Source of the DNA: Kitasatospora sp. NBC_00458
GTDB lineage: Bacteria > Actinomycetota > Actinomycetes > Streptomycetales > Streptomycetaceae
Direction: 5' to 3'
Length of the DNA stretch: 64,000 nt
NCBI RefSeq assembly: GCF_036013975.1
Contig: NZ_CP107904.1
Location: 6,667,001 to 6,731,000, forward strand
The translations under genes were made by a program, and so were the position numbers. Positions within the stretch are counted from its first letter, which is position 1. Each line of letters begins with the position of its first letter. Shown here piece after piece: positions 15,854-25,400 of the stretch. The notes beneath the pieces are model-generated. The model saw nothing but the letters and a program-made list of their open reading frames with translations, was not told the origin of the DNA and made no database searches.

Positions 15854-17338
15854 TCAGATGTGCGGCACGGGGGAGTCCGCAGATTTGAGGTCCGGTCCGG
15901 GGGTGCTCTCGGCACCGACCGCGGGGCTGCGCAGGACGAAGGCGGCCACCAGGACGCCGACCGCCACGAACACGGCGCTGAGCCCGTAGGAGAGGTGGAA
16001 GCCGCCGGTGAGCGCCACCACCGTGCTGTCGCCCTCGCCGAGCAGCGTCGCGGTGCGGGAGGCCGCCACCGTGGCGAGTACGGCGGTGCCGATCGAGGCG
16101 CCGACCTGCTGGGTGGTGTTCACCAGGCCGGAGGCGATGCCCGCGTCGTCGGGCGAGGTGACCGACATGGCCTGGCCGATCAGCGCCGGCATGGCCGCGC
16201 CGAAGCCGAGGCCGAGCAGCACGAACGGCGGCACGATGTCGGCGAGGAAGCTCCCGTCGCTCGGCACCCGGGCCAGCAGCGCGAGCGCCGCGGCCACCAG
16301 CAGCAGGCCGACGACCAGCACCCGGCGGGGCCCGAACCTCTGGTTCAGCCTGACCGCGAAGCCCAGCGAGACGATCGCGATGGTGACCGGCGCGGGCAGG
16401 AAGGCGAGCCCGGTCTTCAGCGCGTCGTAGCCCAGGACGTTCCGGAAGTACAGCGCGGTGCAGAACTGGTAGCCGAACAGGCCGGCGACCATCAGGACCA
16501 TGATGCCGTTGGCGCCGGAGACCGCCCGGGAGCGGAAGATGCGCAGCGGCAGCAGAGGCTTGGCCGCGTACGCCTGGCGGACCACGAAACCGGCCAGCAG
16601 CACCAGCGAGCCGGCCAGCAGGCCCAGCGTGCGGCCGTCGCCCCAGGTGTACTCCTCGGCCTTGATGATCGTGTAGACCAGCAGCATCAGGCCGCCGGTG
16701 ACGAGCACCGAGCCGACCAGGTCGGCGCCCTCGCGCAGCCCCGGTCCCCTCCCGCCGGGCACCGCGCTCTGCGTCAGCACGAGCGCCACCAGGCCGATCG
16801 GCACGTTGACGTAGAACACCCACGGCCAGCTGAGGCTCTGCGTCAGCACGCCGCCCAGGATCAGGCCCAGCGACGCGCCGGCCGCGGAGACGAACGCGTA
16901 CGCCGCCAGTGCCTTGGCGCGCTCGCCGGCGTCGGGGAACAGGGTGATGATCATGCCCAGGACGACGGCCGAGGCGAGCGCCCCGCCGACCCCCTGGACG
17001 AACCGGAACACCACCAGCGCCGTCGAGGAGGAGGACAGGCCGCAGGCCAGCGAGGCCACCGTGAACAGGCCCAGGCCCGCGCTGAAGACGCGCCGGCCGC
17101 CCAGCAGGTCGCCCAGCCGGCCGGAGAGCAGCAGCAGCCCGGCGAACGCGATGAGGTAGGCGTTGACCACCCAGGCCAGGCCGGACTGGGTGAAGCCGAG
17201 GTCGGCCTGGATGGTCGGGAGGGCGACGGTCACGATCGAACCGTCGAGGATGATCACCAGGTTGCCGGTGCAGAGGATCCCCAGTGCCAACCAGCGTGAC
17301 CTGGAAGGCCGGAGGGACGGCGGGGCGTGCGTGGTCAT
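15854..17338 (-). CDS. DHA2-family (14-TMS) MFS drug exporter
   Basis: A 494-residue membrane transporter. TM1 carries LVIILDGSIVTVALPTIQADLG (motif D1 of 14-TMS exporters). Motif A reads GRLGDLLGGRRVF, and motif C is in GAALGLILGG-like sequence (AAGASLGLILGGVLTQSLSW). Fourteen hydrophobic segments fit the length. Proteins of this group export antibiotics, dyes or disinfectants using the proton gradient. The divergent HxlR regulator 124 bp away is its likely repressor. The ATG at 17338 has GAAGGA upstream. Confidence 0.92.
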   Translation of the reverse strand: MTTHAPPSLRPSRSRWLALGILCTGNLVIILDGSIVTVALPTIQADLGFTQSGLAWVVNAYLIAFAGLLLLSGRLGDLLGGRRVFSAGLGLFTVASLACGLSSSSTALVVFRFVQGVGGALASAVVLGMIITLFPDAGERAKALAAYAFVSAAGASLGLILGGVLTQSLSWPWVFYVNVPIGLVALVLTQSAVPGGRGPGLREGADLVGSVLVTGGLMLLVYTIIKAEEYTWGDGRTLGLLAGSLVLLAGFVVRQAYAAKPLLPLRIFRSRAVSGANGIMVLMVAGLFGYQFCTALYFRNVLGYDALKTGLAFLPAPVTIAIVSLGFAVRLNQRFGPRRVLVVGLLLVAAALALLARVPSDGSFLADIVPPFVLLGLGFGAAMPALIGQAMSVTSPDDAGIASGLVNTTQQVGASIGTAVLATVAASRTATLLGEGDSTVVALTGGFHLSYGLSAVFVAVGVLVAAFVLRSPAVGAESTPGPDLKSADSPVPHI

Positions 17339-17410
17339 CGGAGGAGTCCTTCGGGGAGTGGCCGGGGAGGGGTGCCCGGTGGCGCCCGCGCTCCCTGAGG
17401 GCACTTCTTG

Positions 17411-17437
17411 TTACAGCGACCATCCTGTGTGACCATC
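17411..17437. promoter_or_regulatory. candidate HxlR operator in the divergent promoter region
   Basis: The direct repeat GACCATC at 17418-17424 and 17431-17437 (13-bp period) lies in the 124-bp gap between the exporter and HxlR genes. The position suits autoregulation and repression of the exporter. The assignment rests on position only. Confidence 0.35.
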
Positions 17438-17462
17438 AAGTCCACCGTAAGGAGGCACTTTC

Positions 17463-17897
17463 ATGTTCCTGGGGAACAACGATGTGATCGAGGACATCGA
17501 GGAGGCCGGCGGTGCCGACGGCCCGACCCCCGTCCGCGAGGTGTGCACCGTCCTGGAGGCGCTCAACCGGATCAGCGGCAAGTGGGCGATCGGGATCCTG
17601 CTCAACCTCAGCCACGGTCCGGTCCGCTTCACCGAACTCGAACGGTCCGTACCTGGAATCAGCCGCCGCATGCTCACCCTGACGCTGCGGAACCTCGAAC
17701 GCGACGGACTGATCGAGCGCACCGTCTACGCGACCGTGCCGCCCAAGGTGGAGTACCGCGGCACCGAGATGGCCGACGAGCTCTACGCCTCCCTCAAGGA
17801 CCTCACCGCCTGGGCGGAGCGCCACCGCGACGCCATCGCCCGCTCGCGCGACTCCTACGACCGGGAGCGGGCGGCGCCGGGCGCCGGGGACCTCTGA
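17463..17897 (+). CDS. HxlR-family winged-helix transcriptional regulator
   Basis: A 144-residue regulator. The HxlR domain spans residues ~20-120: REVCTVLEALNRISGKWAIG (conserved start with GKWxxxIL), GPVRFTELERSVPGISRRML (recognition helix), TLRNLERDGLIERTVYATVP and KVEYRGTEMADEL (wing with VEY). HxlR proteins are dimeric and usually respond to electrophiles or drugs. Divergent placement suggests it represses the DHA2 exporter. AAGGAGG at 17449-17455 sets the ATG start. Ligand unknown. Confidence 0.92.
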   Translation: MFLGNNDVIEDIEEAGGADGPTPVREVCTVLEALNRISGKWAIGILLNLSHGPVRFTELERSVPGISRRMLTLTLRNLERDGLIERTVYATVPPKVEYRGTEMADELYASLKDLTAWAERHRDAIARSRDSYDRERAAPGAGDL

Positions 17898-17914
17898 GCC
17901 CCGGCCCTCCAGAC

Positions 17915-17939
17915 GCCCCGCTCGCGAACGCCGCGGGGC
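17915..17939 (+). terminator. hairpin after the HxlR gene
   Basis: A 7-bp GC stem (gccccgc / gcggggc) with an 11-nt loop begins 18 nt past the stop codon, between two convergent genes. Confidence 0.5.
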
Positions 17940-18086
17940 CGCCATCGTTCCGGCGTCCCGTTCCGCTTGCTGAAGGGTTCGACACGTCTCGATCGCAGGC
18001 GGTGGCCGTGGCGGGGCGGTCGGCCCGGGGCCGCCTCTTGCCGGCCGCTCTGCCGGGCGGTGCGTCCGGCGGGGCGGGCAGGAGGG

Positions 18087-19151
18087 TCAGTCGAGCGGTG
18101 AGCCGGGGTCGCCGGAGGCCGCCGACGGGGGGCGGGTTGCCCGGGTCAGCCACCAGGTGGCGGCCAGGCAGACCACGGCCAGGATGAACAGCACGGCCGG
18201 CACCATGCGTACCTCGGACAGCTCGATGATCTTTCCGAGCGCCGGGCCGGCCGCCACCCCGCCGACCATCGATGCGGCGATCACCAGTGCTCCGGCCCGC
18301 TGCGCCGCGGGCACGGTGCGCCGCAGCCAGGGCAGCCCGGTGGGGAAGATCGGTGCGATGAACAGGCCCACGCCCGCGTACGCGTACGGGGCGAGGCCGG
18401 GCAGCACGGCGGCCAGGAGGCAGAGAGCCATGCCGGTGCAGCTGGCGGCGATGATGGCCGGCTCCGACCAGCGCAGCGTCAGCGGCGCCACCAGGAAGCG
18501 GCCCAGCGTCAGCATCAGCCAGTAGACGGAGGTCGCCGAGGCGGCGAGCGTGGTGCTGTGGCCCACGGCCGCCAGATGGGTCGGCTCCCAGCCGCCGACT
18601 CCGGCCTCCACCCCGACGTGCAGCACGTAGAGCACCACGAAGGCGGTGAGCAGGGCGGCGGTTCGGCGGGCCGGTAGGTTGGCGGGGTGCCCGGCCGCGC
18701 CCGCGGGCCGGCCCCCGGAGGTCCGGCCGCGTACGCCGCCGAGCGGGATCAGCAGCAGCGCCGCCATCACGGCGAAGGCCGTGAAGACGGCCGGGTAGCG
18801 GTCGGCTCCGAGCAGGCCGATCAGCGCCGGGCCGGCGATCGCGCCGATGCCGAAGTGCGCGTTGAGGATGTTGAGCATGGCGGGGCCGCGCTGCCCGAAG
18901 CCGGTGGCGAAGAGCTGGTTGAGGCCGTAGTCGATGCCGCCGAAGCCGAAGCCGGTGACCAGGGCGCCGAGGAGTGCGAGCGGCCAGCTGGGGGAGAACG
19001 CGAAGGCGACGCTCCCGAGTGCCATCAGGGCGTAGGAGACACCGAGCAGGGCGCGGTTGCCGATCCGGCCGAAGGCCCGAACGAACGCATCCGCACAGTA
19101 TTCCGTCGACGATTTCGATCTCTGAGGGCAGGGTGGACGGGAATCGGCCAC
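18087..19151 (-). pseudogene. MFS transporter, 5'-truncated
   Basis: The 354-residue frame has ten or so membrane helices beginning ALLGVSYALMALGSVAFAFS (corresponding to the third helix of a usual 12-TMS protein). It continues GFGFGGIDYGLNQLFATGFG and GPAMLNILNAHFGIGAIAGP, an FucP/YfkF-like sugar or small-molecule MFS signature. The first two helices and motif A are missing. Residues 1-24 from the GTG at 19151 are unrelated hydrophilic sequence, and no ribosome-binding site is evident. The break is at about 19085. I consider it probably non-functional, although the remainder is intact, with no frameshift or stop. Confidence 0.6.
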
Positions 19152-19358
19152 CCTTCGGCGGGCTCGTCCGGGTCAATGCCGCGAGCCGCGAGCCGCGGCA
19201 CGAGAACGCCGCGCCCCGGGACGGCGCCCGCCCGGGCACATCGGCGCCCCGTACTCTTCGCGGCGAGTTCAGATATCAGATACCATCTGGTCGCAGGCAT
19301 GGCAGATGCGTCCGCGAGTGTCTTCCCATCAGGGCAAACCCCTCATGAAGGAAGAAAT

Positions 19359-20645
19359 ATGACGATACGTCTGGTTGCTCGCGCTTCCACGCTCGTGCTC
19401 TGCACGGCCCTCGCGGCCTCCGTCGCACTCCCGGCCCAGGCCTCCTCGATCGGCGAAATCCGGCCCAAGGCCGAGACCGCGCCGCTGTACGACGACGAGG
19501 CCGGCGGCGACGCCAACGCGGACGACCCGGCGATCTGGCGCAACGGCGCCGACCCGGGCCGCAGCCTGGTCGTCGCCACCGCGAAGCAGGGCGGCCTGCG
19601 GGTCTACGACCTGGACGCCCGTCAGGTGCAGTCGATCCCCGCCCCCGCCGGTCCGGGAGCCGACGACGCCCCCGGCCGCTTCAACAACGTCGACCTGGTG
19701 CAGGGCCTGCGCCTGGCCGGCGGCCGCGCCGACGTCGCGGTGGTCAGCGACCGCGGCAACGACCGGTTGCGGATCTACCGCATCGACCGGGACAAGCCCG
19801 GCGGCCCCCTCACCGACATCACCGACCCCGCCGCACGCCCGGTGTTCTCCGCCGACCAGGCCGAGATCAACGACCAGAAGACCGCCTACGGCCTGGCCAC
19901 CTGGACCGACCGGAAGACCGGCCGCTCCTACGCGGTGGTCAGCCAGCGCAACCGCACCCGCATCGCCCTGCTGGAGCTGATCGCCACCCCGAACGGCACG
20001 GTGGACTACCGCCAGGTGCGCACGATCGACCTGCCGTCCTCCTTCCGCCTGCCGAACGGCACCTCCTGGACGCCCTGTGCCGAGCCGGGCGAACTGCCCC
20101 AGGTCGAGGGCATGGTCGTCGACCCCGCGGACGGCACCCTGTACGCAGGGCAGGAGGACGTCGGCATCTGGCGCATCGACGCGGGCCTCACCGGCACGCC
20201 GAAGCTGATCGACAAGGTGCGCGAGTACGGCGTGCCCGGCACGTACGACGAGGAGACCGAGGAGTGCACCCCGGGCTCCGACCCGGGCTACGGCGGCAAG
20301 CGCCTGACGGCCGACGTCGAGGGGCTCACCCTGGTCACCGAGTCGGACGGCGACGGCTACCTCCTCGCCTCCAGCCAGGGCGACAACACCTTCGTCGCCT
20401 ACGACCGCGAGCGTGACGACGACAACGAGTTCGAGGGCGCCTTCCGCATCACGGCCGCCTCCGCCACCCTCGACGGCTCCGAGGTCTGCGACGGCGCCGC
20501 CGCCCTCAACGCGCCGCTCGGCTCCAAGTACCCGAAGGGCCTGCTGGTCGTCCAGGACGGCCAGGAGACCCCCGCCGACGGCGACCGTGAGGCGACCGGC
20601 TTCAAGTTCGTCGACCTGGGCAAGGTCCTCGACGCCATCGACTGA
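19359..20645 (+). CDS. secreted beta-propeller phytase (3-phytase)
   Basis: A 428-residue secreted, Ca-dependent phosphatase that releases phosphate from phytate. A Sec signal peptide (TLVLCTALAASVALPAQA, cleavage after Ala28) is followed by a six-bladed propeller. Conserved elements include DDEAGGDANADDPAIWRN (substrate and Ca ligands), GRFNNVDLVQG, VVSDRGNDRLRIY, PQVEGMVVDPADGTLYAGQE, DVEGLTLV and KGLLVVQDG. All blades are present, so it should be active. GAAGGAAG lies 5 nt before the ATG. Phytases are often under phosphate control, but I could not find a clear tandem PHO box upstream. Confidence 0.93.
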   Translation: MTIRLVARASTLVLCTALAASVALPAQASSIGEIRPKAETAPLYDDEAGGDANADDPAIWRNGADPGRSLVVATAKQGGLRVYDLDARQVQSIPAPAGPGADDAPGRFNNVDLVQGLRLAGGRADVAVVSDRGNDRLRIYRIDRDKPGGPLTDITDPAARPVFSADQAEINDQKTAYGLATWTDRKTGRSYAVVSQRNRTRIALLELIATPNGTVDYRQVRTIDLPSSFRLPNGTSWTPCAEPGELPQVEGMVVDPADGTLYAGQEDVGIWRIDAGLTGTPKLIDKVREYGVPGTYDEETEECTPGSDPGYGGKRLTADVEGLTLVTESDGDGYLLASSQGDNTFVAYDRERDDDNEFEGAFRITAASATLDGSEVCDGAAALNAPLGSKYPKGLLVVQDGQETPADGDREATGFKFVDLGKVLDAID

Positions 20646-20654
20646 CGGCCGAGG

Positions 20655-20683
20655 CCGGCGCACGGTGCCTCGCCGTGCGCCGG
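20655..20683 (+). terminator. terminator of the phytase gene
   Basis: A perfect 11-bp stem (ccggcgcacgg / ccgtgcgccgg) with a 7-nt loop lies 10 nt after the stop codon. Confidence 0.8.
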
Positions 20684-20879
20684 TTGCCTCGTCGAGTTCG
20701 CCGGGGCCCGGCTCCACCGCCCGACTGAGCGTCAAATTCCTTGCGCTCCAAGCATGGTGGCCGCCGATGACGCACTGATGTGACCATGATCACACCGAAT
20801 GACGCTGTCGTGGTCCGACCCTCACCGCATCTATCCGTTCGAGGGGTTCTGTACCCACGAACGAAGCGGAGAACGGACT

Positions 20880-22919
20880 GTGCGTGCACAGCGAGGTGGC
20901 GGAGTCGAGGAAGGGAAGCCCGGACGCCGACGGTGGCAGCCGCCGCTGCGGCGACCCCTGCGGCGGCGGCCCCTGCGGTGGATCGACTACCCGCGCAGGG
21001 GGCGGCGCGGAGTCCGGCGCTGGCTCCCCTCGTGGCGGCAGCTGCTCCTGGCGGCGTCGCTGGGCGTCCTAGGCCCGACCGGGTGGCTGGTCTGGTTCTA
21101 CACCGTCACGCAGGTGCCCGAGGACCTCAACGCCTTCGCCACCCAGCAGAACAACGTCTACTACTGGGCGGACGGCACCGAGATGGCCCGCATCGGCGAG
21201 ACCAACCGACAGGAGGTGCCGCTCGACGGCGTCCCCGAACCGGTGCGGTGGGCCGTGCTCGTCGCCGAGAACGAGACCTTCTACTCGGACCCCGGGATCT
21301 CGGCCAAGGGCATCGGTCGCGCGCTCTGGAAGCTGGCCTCCGGGGGCGAGACCCAGGGCGGCTCCACCATCACCCAGCAGTACGTCAAGAACATCTACCT
21401 GAACCAGCGTCAGGACTTCTCCCGCAAGCTCAGCGAGGCCGTCATCGCCGTCAAGCTCGACGACCGGATGAGCAAGGACGACATCCTCGCGGGCTACCTC
21501 AACAGCAGCTGGTTCGGCCGCGGCAGCTACGGCATCCAGCGCGCCGCCGGGGCCTATTTCGGCAAGGACGTCTCCCGGCTCGACGTCAGCGAGGGCGCCT
21601 TCCTCGCCGCCGTGCTCAAGGGGGCCGCGCGGTACGACCCGGCACTGGGCACGGCCAACCACGACCGGGCCGTGGAACGGTGGTCCTGGATCCTGGACCG
21701 GATGGTCGACGCCGGAAAGCTCTCCCGTGCAGACCGCGCCCGGTACACCGTGTTCCCCGAACCCAAGCCGCAGTCGAAGTCCGCCGGCCTCGGCGGCCAG
21801 GTCGGTTACCTGGTCGACATAGCCAAGTCCTACCTGGAGAGCCACACCGACATCACCCCCGCCGAGTTCGACCTCGGCGGCCACCAGATCTACACCACCT
21901 TCGAGAAGCCCAGGGTCACCGCCCTCGCCGCCGCCGTCCAGGAGGCCACGAAGGGCATCGACCCCGGCGCCCGGGACACCGACAAGCTCCTCAAGGTCGG
22001 CGCCGCCTCCGTCGCCCCCGACGGGCGGATCGTCGCCCTCTACGGCGGCCCCGACTACCTCAAACAGGGCTTCAACAACGCCAACACCTCCACGGTGCCC
22101 ATCGGTTCGGCCTTCACCCCGCTGGTCTACGCCGCCGGACTCGACCAGGGCGTGCAACGCGCGCGGGGCGCCACCCGTACCCCGGTCACCCCCGGCACCA
22201 CCTACAACGGGGACAACGGGGTGAACGTGATGACCCCGGAAGGCCCGTACTGGGGGCGCGACGGCAAGATCGCCAAGACCGCCAACGACGGCAAGCGCGA
22301 CTGGGGCCAGGTCACCCTGCGCGGGGCCGTCGAGCAGTCCGTCAACGGGCCGATCATGCAACTCGGCCTGGACGTCGGCCTCGAACGGGTGCAGAAGACC
22401 GCCGCCGCCCTCGGCCTCCTCCCCAGCGCCATGGGCGAACTCAGCCCCGGCTTCGCCGTCGGCAACTCCACCCCCAGCGCCATCCGCACCGCCGACGCCT
22501 ACACCGCCTTCGCCGCCGGCGGCAGCCGCACCGACCCGTACTCCGTCCTCCGCGTCACCCGCAACAGCGAGGCGCTCACACTGCGGCTGCCCGCCGCCGT
22601 CCAGGCACTGTCACCGGCCGTCGCCGCCGAGGTCGACGCGGCCCTCAAGGGCGCGGTCCGCGGCGGCAGCGCCGGCTGGGCGGCTGAAGCGGGGTCCGAT
22701 CTGGCGGCGAAACCCGGCACCACCACGGACCGCACGGCGGGGTGGGCGGTCGGCTACGGCGGACAGGTCGCCACGGCGGTCACGGTCTTCCGGGCCGACC
22801 TCCGGGACATGAAGCTGCTGTCCCTCGAAGGACTGGGCGGGGCCAGCCCGGACACCCTGGACTCGACGCTGCCCGCCCGGATCTGGAGCACGTACGTGAA
22901 GGCGGCGGACGGGCGGTAG
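20880..22919 (+). CDS. class A penicillin-binding protein homologue with degenerate transpeptidase motifs
   Basis: A 679-residue membrane protein. A basic N-terminus and one TM helix (QLLLAASLGVLGPTGWLVWF) precede a GT51 glycosyltransferase domain (~75-270) with AENETFYSDPG, GGSTITQQYVKN and RKLSEAVIAVKL, which looks intact and would polymerise lipid II. The transpeptidase domain (~330-670) is unusual. The SxxK serine-lysine pair reads S410-A-F-T413 (lysine replaced by threonine), SxN is kept (S487-V-N), and KTG reads K611-P-G. Peptide cross-linking is therefore doubtful, and it may act only as a glycosyltransferase. The GTG at 20880 is chosen because GGAG lies just upstream; a longer form from 20799 has no ribosome-binding site. 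Confidence 0.9.
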   Translation: MRAQRGGGVEEGKPGRRRWQPPLRRPLRRRPLRWIDYPRRGRRGVRRWLPSWRQLLLAASLGVLGPTGWLVWFYTVTQVPEDLNAFATQQNNVYYWADGTEMARIGETNRQEVPLDGVPEPVRWAVLVAENETFYSDPGISAKGIGRALWKLASGGETQGGSTITQQYVKNIYLNQRQDFSRKLSEAVIAVKLDDRMSKDDILAGYLNSSWFGRGSYGIQRAAGAYFGKDVSRLDVSEGAFLAAVLKGAARYDPALGTANHDRAVERWSWILDRMVDAGKLSRADRARYTVFPEPKPQSKSAGLGGQVGYLVDIAKSYLESHTDITPAEFDLGGHQIYTTFEKPRVTALAAAVQEATKGIDPGARDTDKLLKVGAASVAPDGRIVALYGGPDYLKQGFNNANTSTVPIGSAFTPLVYAAGLDQGVQRARGATRTPVTPGTTYNGDNGVNVMTPEGPYWGRDGKIAKTANDGKRDWGQVTLRGAVEQSVNGPIMQLGLDVGLERVQKTAAALGLLPSAMGELSPGFAVGNSTPSAIRTADAYTAFAAGGSRTDPYSVLRVTRNSEALTLRLPAAVQALSPAVAAEVDAALKGAVRGGSAGWAAEAGSDLAAKPGTTTDRTAGWAVGYGGQVATAVTVFRADLRDMKLLSLEGLGGASPDTLDSTLPARIWSTYVKAADGR

Positions 22920-22924
22920 GAGGA

Positions 22925-22953
22925 CCGGGCGGCTGCGGTCCGCAGCCGCCCGG
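22925..22953. terminator. bidirectional terminator between PBP and deacetylase genes
   Basis: A perfect 14-bp inverted repeat (ccgggcggctgcgg and complement) around a single T fills most of the 40-bp gap between the two convergent stop codons. Confidence 0.85.
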
Positions 22954-22959
22954 CGGTCG

Positions 22960-24225
22960 TCATCTCACCAGCTGCGACCAGTCCGCCGGCTGTGCCGGGT
23001 CCAGCCGGCGCAACTGGTCCAGCACCTTCGGGTCCTGGACGTCCAGCCAGTCGGCGACCTGGCGGAACGAGGCGCAGCGGACCTCCTCGCGCTTGCAGAC
23101 GCTCTTGATCACGTCCTCGACCGCCTGCATGTAGATGCCGCCGTTCCAGTCCTCGAAGTGGTTGCCGATGAACAGCGGGGCCCGGCTGCCGTTGTAGACC
23201 CGCTCGAAGCCGGCCAGGTAGCTGTCCCGGGTCGCCTTCTCCCAGGCGTCGAACTTCTTCGGGTCGCCGTTCGTGGTGTCGCCGGACTGGCCGGCCAGGT
23301 AGTTGAAGTCCATCGAGAGGCTCTGGGAGGAGGTACCGGGGTTCGGCAGCAACTGCAGCGGGAAGTTCCAGACGCCTTCCTTCTTCACCGGCCACACCTG
23401 GAACTCGCCGGGCGAACTGGCGTCGTAGCGGAAGCCCTTGGCCTTCTCGACGGGCAGCAGGTTCTTCTGGCCCTCCAGGCAGGGGGCGCGGCCGCCCACC
23501 AGCTCCTTGGTGTAGTCGAAGGGGAGCGGCGGGAGGTCCTTGTACCCGGTGTTGGTACGCCAGTTGGCGACGAAGGAGATCGCCTGGTCGAGCTCGGACG
23601 CCCACTCCTCGCCGGACCATTCACCGCCCCCGCCGGGCTGCGGGCCGCAGAAGTGCCCGTTGAAGTGGGTGCCGATCTCGTTGCCGTCCAGCCAGGCCAG
23701 GCGGAGCTGTTCCAGGGTGTCCTTGATGTGGGCGTTGGTGGCGAAGTCGATCGATGCCACGCCGGCGTCGTGCTTCGGGGGGCGGTAGAGCGTGCGTTTG
23801 GACTTGGGGAGGAGGTAGAGGCCGGAGAGGAAGAACGTCATCTGGGCGTTGTTCTCCACGCCCAGCTTCCGGAAGCGGGAGAAGAGGCGGTCGTCGCCCT
23901 CCAGGGCGCCGTCCCAGGAGAAGACCACGAACTGCGGCGGCTTCTCCCCGGGCTTCAGCCGCTCGGGCTTGGGCTGCTTGGGCTGCGGGCCGGTGTCGGA
24001 GGTGGAGCCGTCGCCGAGCAGTTTGACCTGGCCGTCCCAGGTCGGCGTGGGCGTGGGGGGAGGGGCCGGTGCCGGGGTCTCGGCGGGGGCCGCGGGCGCG
24101 GGGCTCGGGGGCGTGGTGCCGGTGGCGGTGGGTCTGCTCCGGGGGGTGGAACATCCCGGGCCGAGGACAAGCGCCGACGCCACCCCCACCGCCAGCACCC
24201 ACGTCACACCACGAGCAGTCCGCAC
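22960..24225 (-). CDS. polysaccharide deacetylase-like lipoprotein
   Basis: A 421-residue exported protein. A signal peptide ends LVLGPGC (Cys25, a somewhat atypical lipobox) and is followed by a Pro/Thr/Ala-rich linker to about residue 65. The NodB-like fold begins FVVFSWDGALEG (Asp105 in place of the usual Asp-Asp pair), followed by QMTFFLSGLYLL and the metal-binding pair in NEIGTHFNGHFCG (His187, His191). The C-terminal half contains PLFIGNHFEDWNGGIYMQAV. It probably acts on cell-wall or extracellular glycans, but reduction of the Asp-Asp motif leaves catalysis uncertain. The GTG at 24225 has GGAGG 4-5 nt upstream. Confidence 0.85.
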   Translation of the reverse strand: MRTARGVTWVLAVGVASALVLGPGCSTPRSRPTATGTTPPSPAPAAPAETPAPAPPPTPTPTWDGQVKLLGDGSTSDTGPQPKQPKPERLKPGEKPPQFVVFSWDGALEGDDRLFSRFRKLGVENNAQMTFFLSGLYLLPKSKRTLYRPPKHDAGVASIDFATNAHIKDTLEQLRLAWLDGNEIGTHFNGHFCGPQPGGGGEWSGEEWASELDQAISFVANWRTNTGYKDLPPLPFDYTKELVGGRAPCLEGQKNLLPVEKAKGFRYDASSPGEFQVWPVKKEGVWNFPLQLLPNPGTSSQSLSMDFNYLAGQSGDTTNGDPKKFDAWEKATRDSYLAGFERVYNGSRAPLFIGNHFEDWNGGIYMQAVEDVIKSVCKREEVRCASFRQVADWLDVQDPKVLDQLRRLDPAQPADWSQLVR

Positions 24226-24619
24226 CGTACCTCCGTGAAATCGTCCGTCAGTTCAGTCACTGCACTGATAAGACGTGATGGAGGGTCACGAAGGTTACAC
24301 GGATGTCGGATTGAGGACTCAAGGGAGGGAATCGCCGGTCGGGGGGAGCGAGGCGCCGGCGCGGCGGACGGGAGGATCGTGCACCTGGCCCGCCTCTCCC
24401 GAGCGGGCGGCGGGCGGCGGGCGGCGGGCGTATCGGCGGCGATCGGCTGCCCCGACCGGACGGCAAGATCCACTGGCAGTCTCTATGCTGGCTGCCACCA
24501 GGGGGGACGGGCCGGCGACACGGGGTGGCGCCCGTGTGGTCACGGCTGGTCGACGGACCTGGCGCAGCACGTACGGCCGCAATCGCGGAGTGCCATCGAG
24601 AACGGGGATCCGAACCACC
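24226..24619. other. divergent intergenic region, deacetylase / thioesterase
   Basis: It holds the promoters of both flanking genes. A run of GGCGGGC repeats (about 24407-24432) and the less GC-rich stretch at 24240-24310 stand out. CTATGCTGG near 24483 could be a -10 element for the thioesterase. No gene is supportable. Confidence 0.45.
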
Positions 24620-25387
24620 ATGACTGCTCTTGACGCGAAGGCCGGCCTGTGGTGCCGGCGCTACCACCCGGCCCCGCAGGCCGCCAACCGTCTGATCTGC
24701 TTCCCGCACGCAGGAGGCTCGGCCAGCTTCTACTTCCCGGTGTCGGCCCAACTGAGCCCCGGCACCGACGTCGTCGCCGTCCAGTACCCCGGTCGTCAGG
24801 ACCGCCGCTCGGAGCCGTGCATCGACGACATCCGGCAGCTGGCCGACGAGCTCTACCCGGTGCTGCGCCCGCTGGCCGACCGGCCGCTGACCTTCTTCGG
24901 CCACAGCATGGGGGCGGTCATCGCCTTCGAGGTGGCCCGCCGCTTCGAGCGCGACGGCGAGGGCCCGGTGCACCTGTTCGCCTCGGGCCGCCGCGCCCCT
25001 TCCCGCTACCGGGAGGACGAGGACGTGCACACGCGCGACGACGACGGCATCCTGGCCGAGATCCGGTCGCTGAACGGCACCGACGCCCAGGTGTTCGCCG
25101 ACGACGAGATCATGCGCATGGTGCTGCCGGCGCTGCGCAGCGACTACAAGGCGGTGGAGACCTACCGCAGTGAGCCCGGCGCCGTGCTCCGCTGCCCGAT
25201 CACCGTCCTGACCGGCGACGCCGACCCCAAGACCTCGATGGACGAGGCGCGGGACTGGCAGGCGCACACGTCCGGGGCGTTCGATCTCAAGGTCTTCCAA
25301 GGCGGTCACTTCTACCTGGGCAGTCGGCCCGGCGAGGTCCTGAAGGTGCTCTCCGTGCACCTGGACGCGCTCGCGGCCAAGGCCTGA
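24620..25387 (+). CDS. type II (editing) thioesterase of the PKS cluster
   Basis: A 255-residue alpha/beta-hydrolase of the TEII family. Motifs are LICFPHAGGSASFYFPVS (oxyanion region), VQYPGRQDRR, FFGHSMGAV (nucleophile Ser96), TGDADPKTS (acid) and QGGHFYL (catalytic His). TEII enzymes free stalled or mis-primed ACPs by hydrolysing short acyl groups, such as the propionyl produced by premature decarboxylation. It is the leftmost gene clearly belonging to the polyketide cluster. It is separated from the PKS genes by the convergent P450 and has its own promoter region. The ATG at 24620 is preceded by only a weak GGGGAT. Confidence 0.93.
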   Translation: MTALDAKAGLWCRRYHPAPQAANRLICFPHAGGSASFYFPVSAQLSPGTDVVAVQYPGRQDRRSEPCIDDIRQLADELYPVLRPLADRPLTFFGHSMGAVIAFEVARRFERDGEGPVHLFASGRRAPSRYREDEDVHTRDDDGILAEIRSLNGTDAQVFADDEIMRMVLPALRSDYKAVETYRSEPGAVLRCPITVLTGDADPKTSMDEARDWQAHTSGAFDLKVFQGGHFYLGSRPGEVLKVLSVHLDALAAKA

Positions 25388-25400
25388 CCGGTACGGCGAA

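Noticed and set aside
19264..19358. PHO box upstream of the phytase gene
   Set aside because: GTTCAGATATC resembles one half-repeat, but a second direct repeat at the right spacing is missing.
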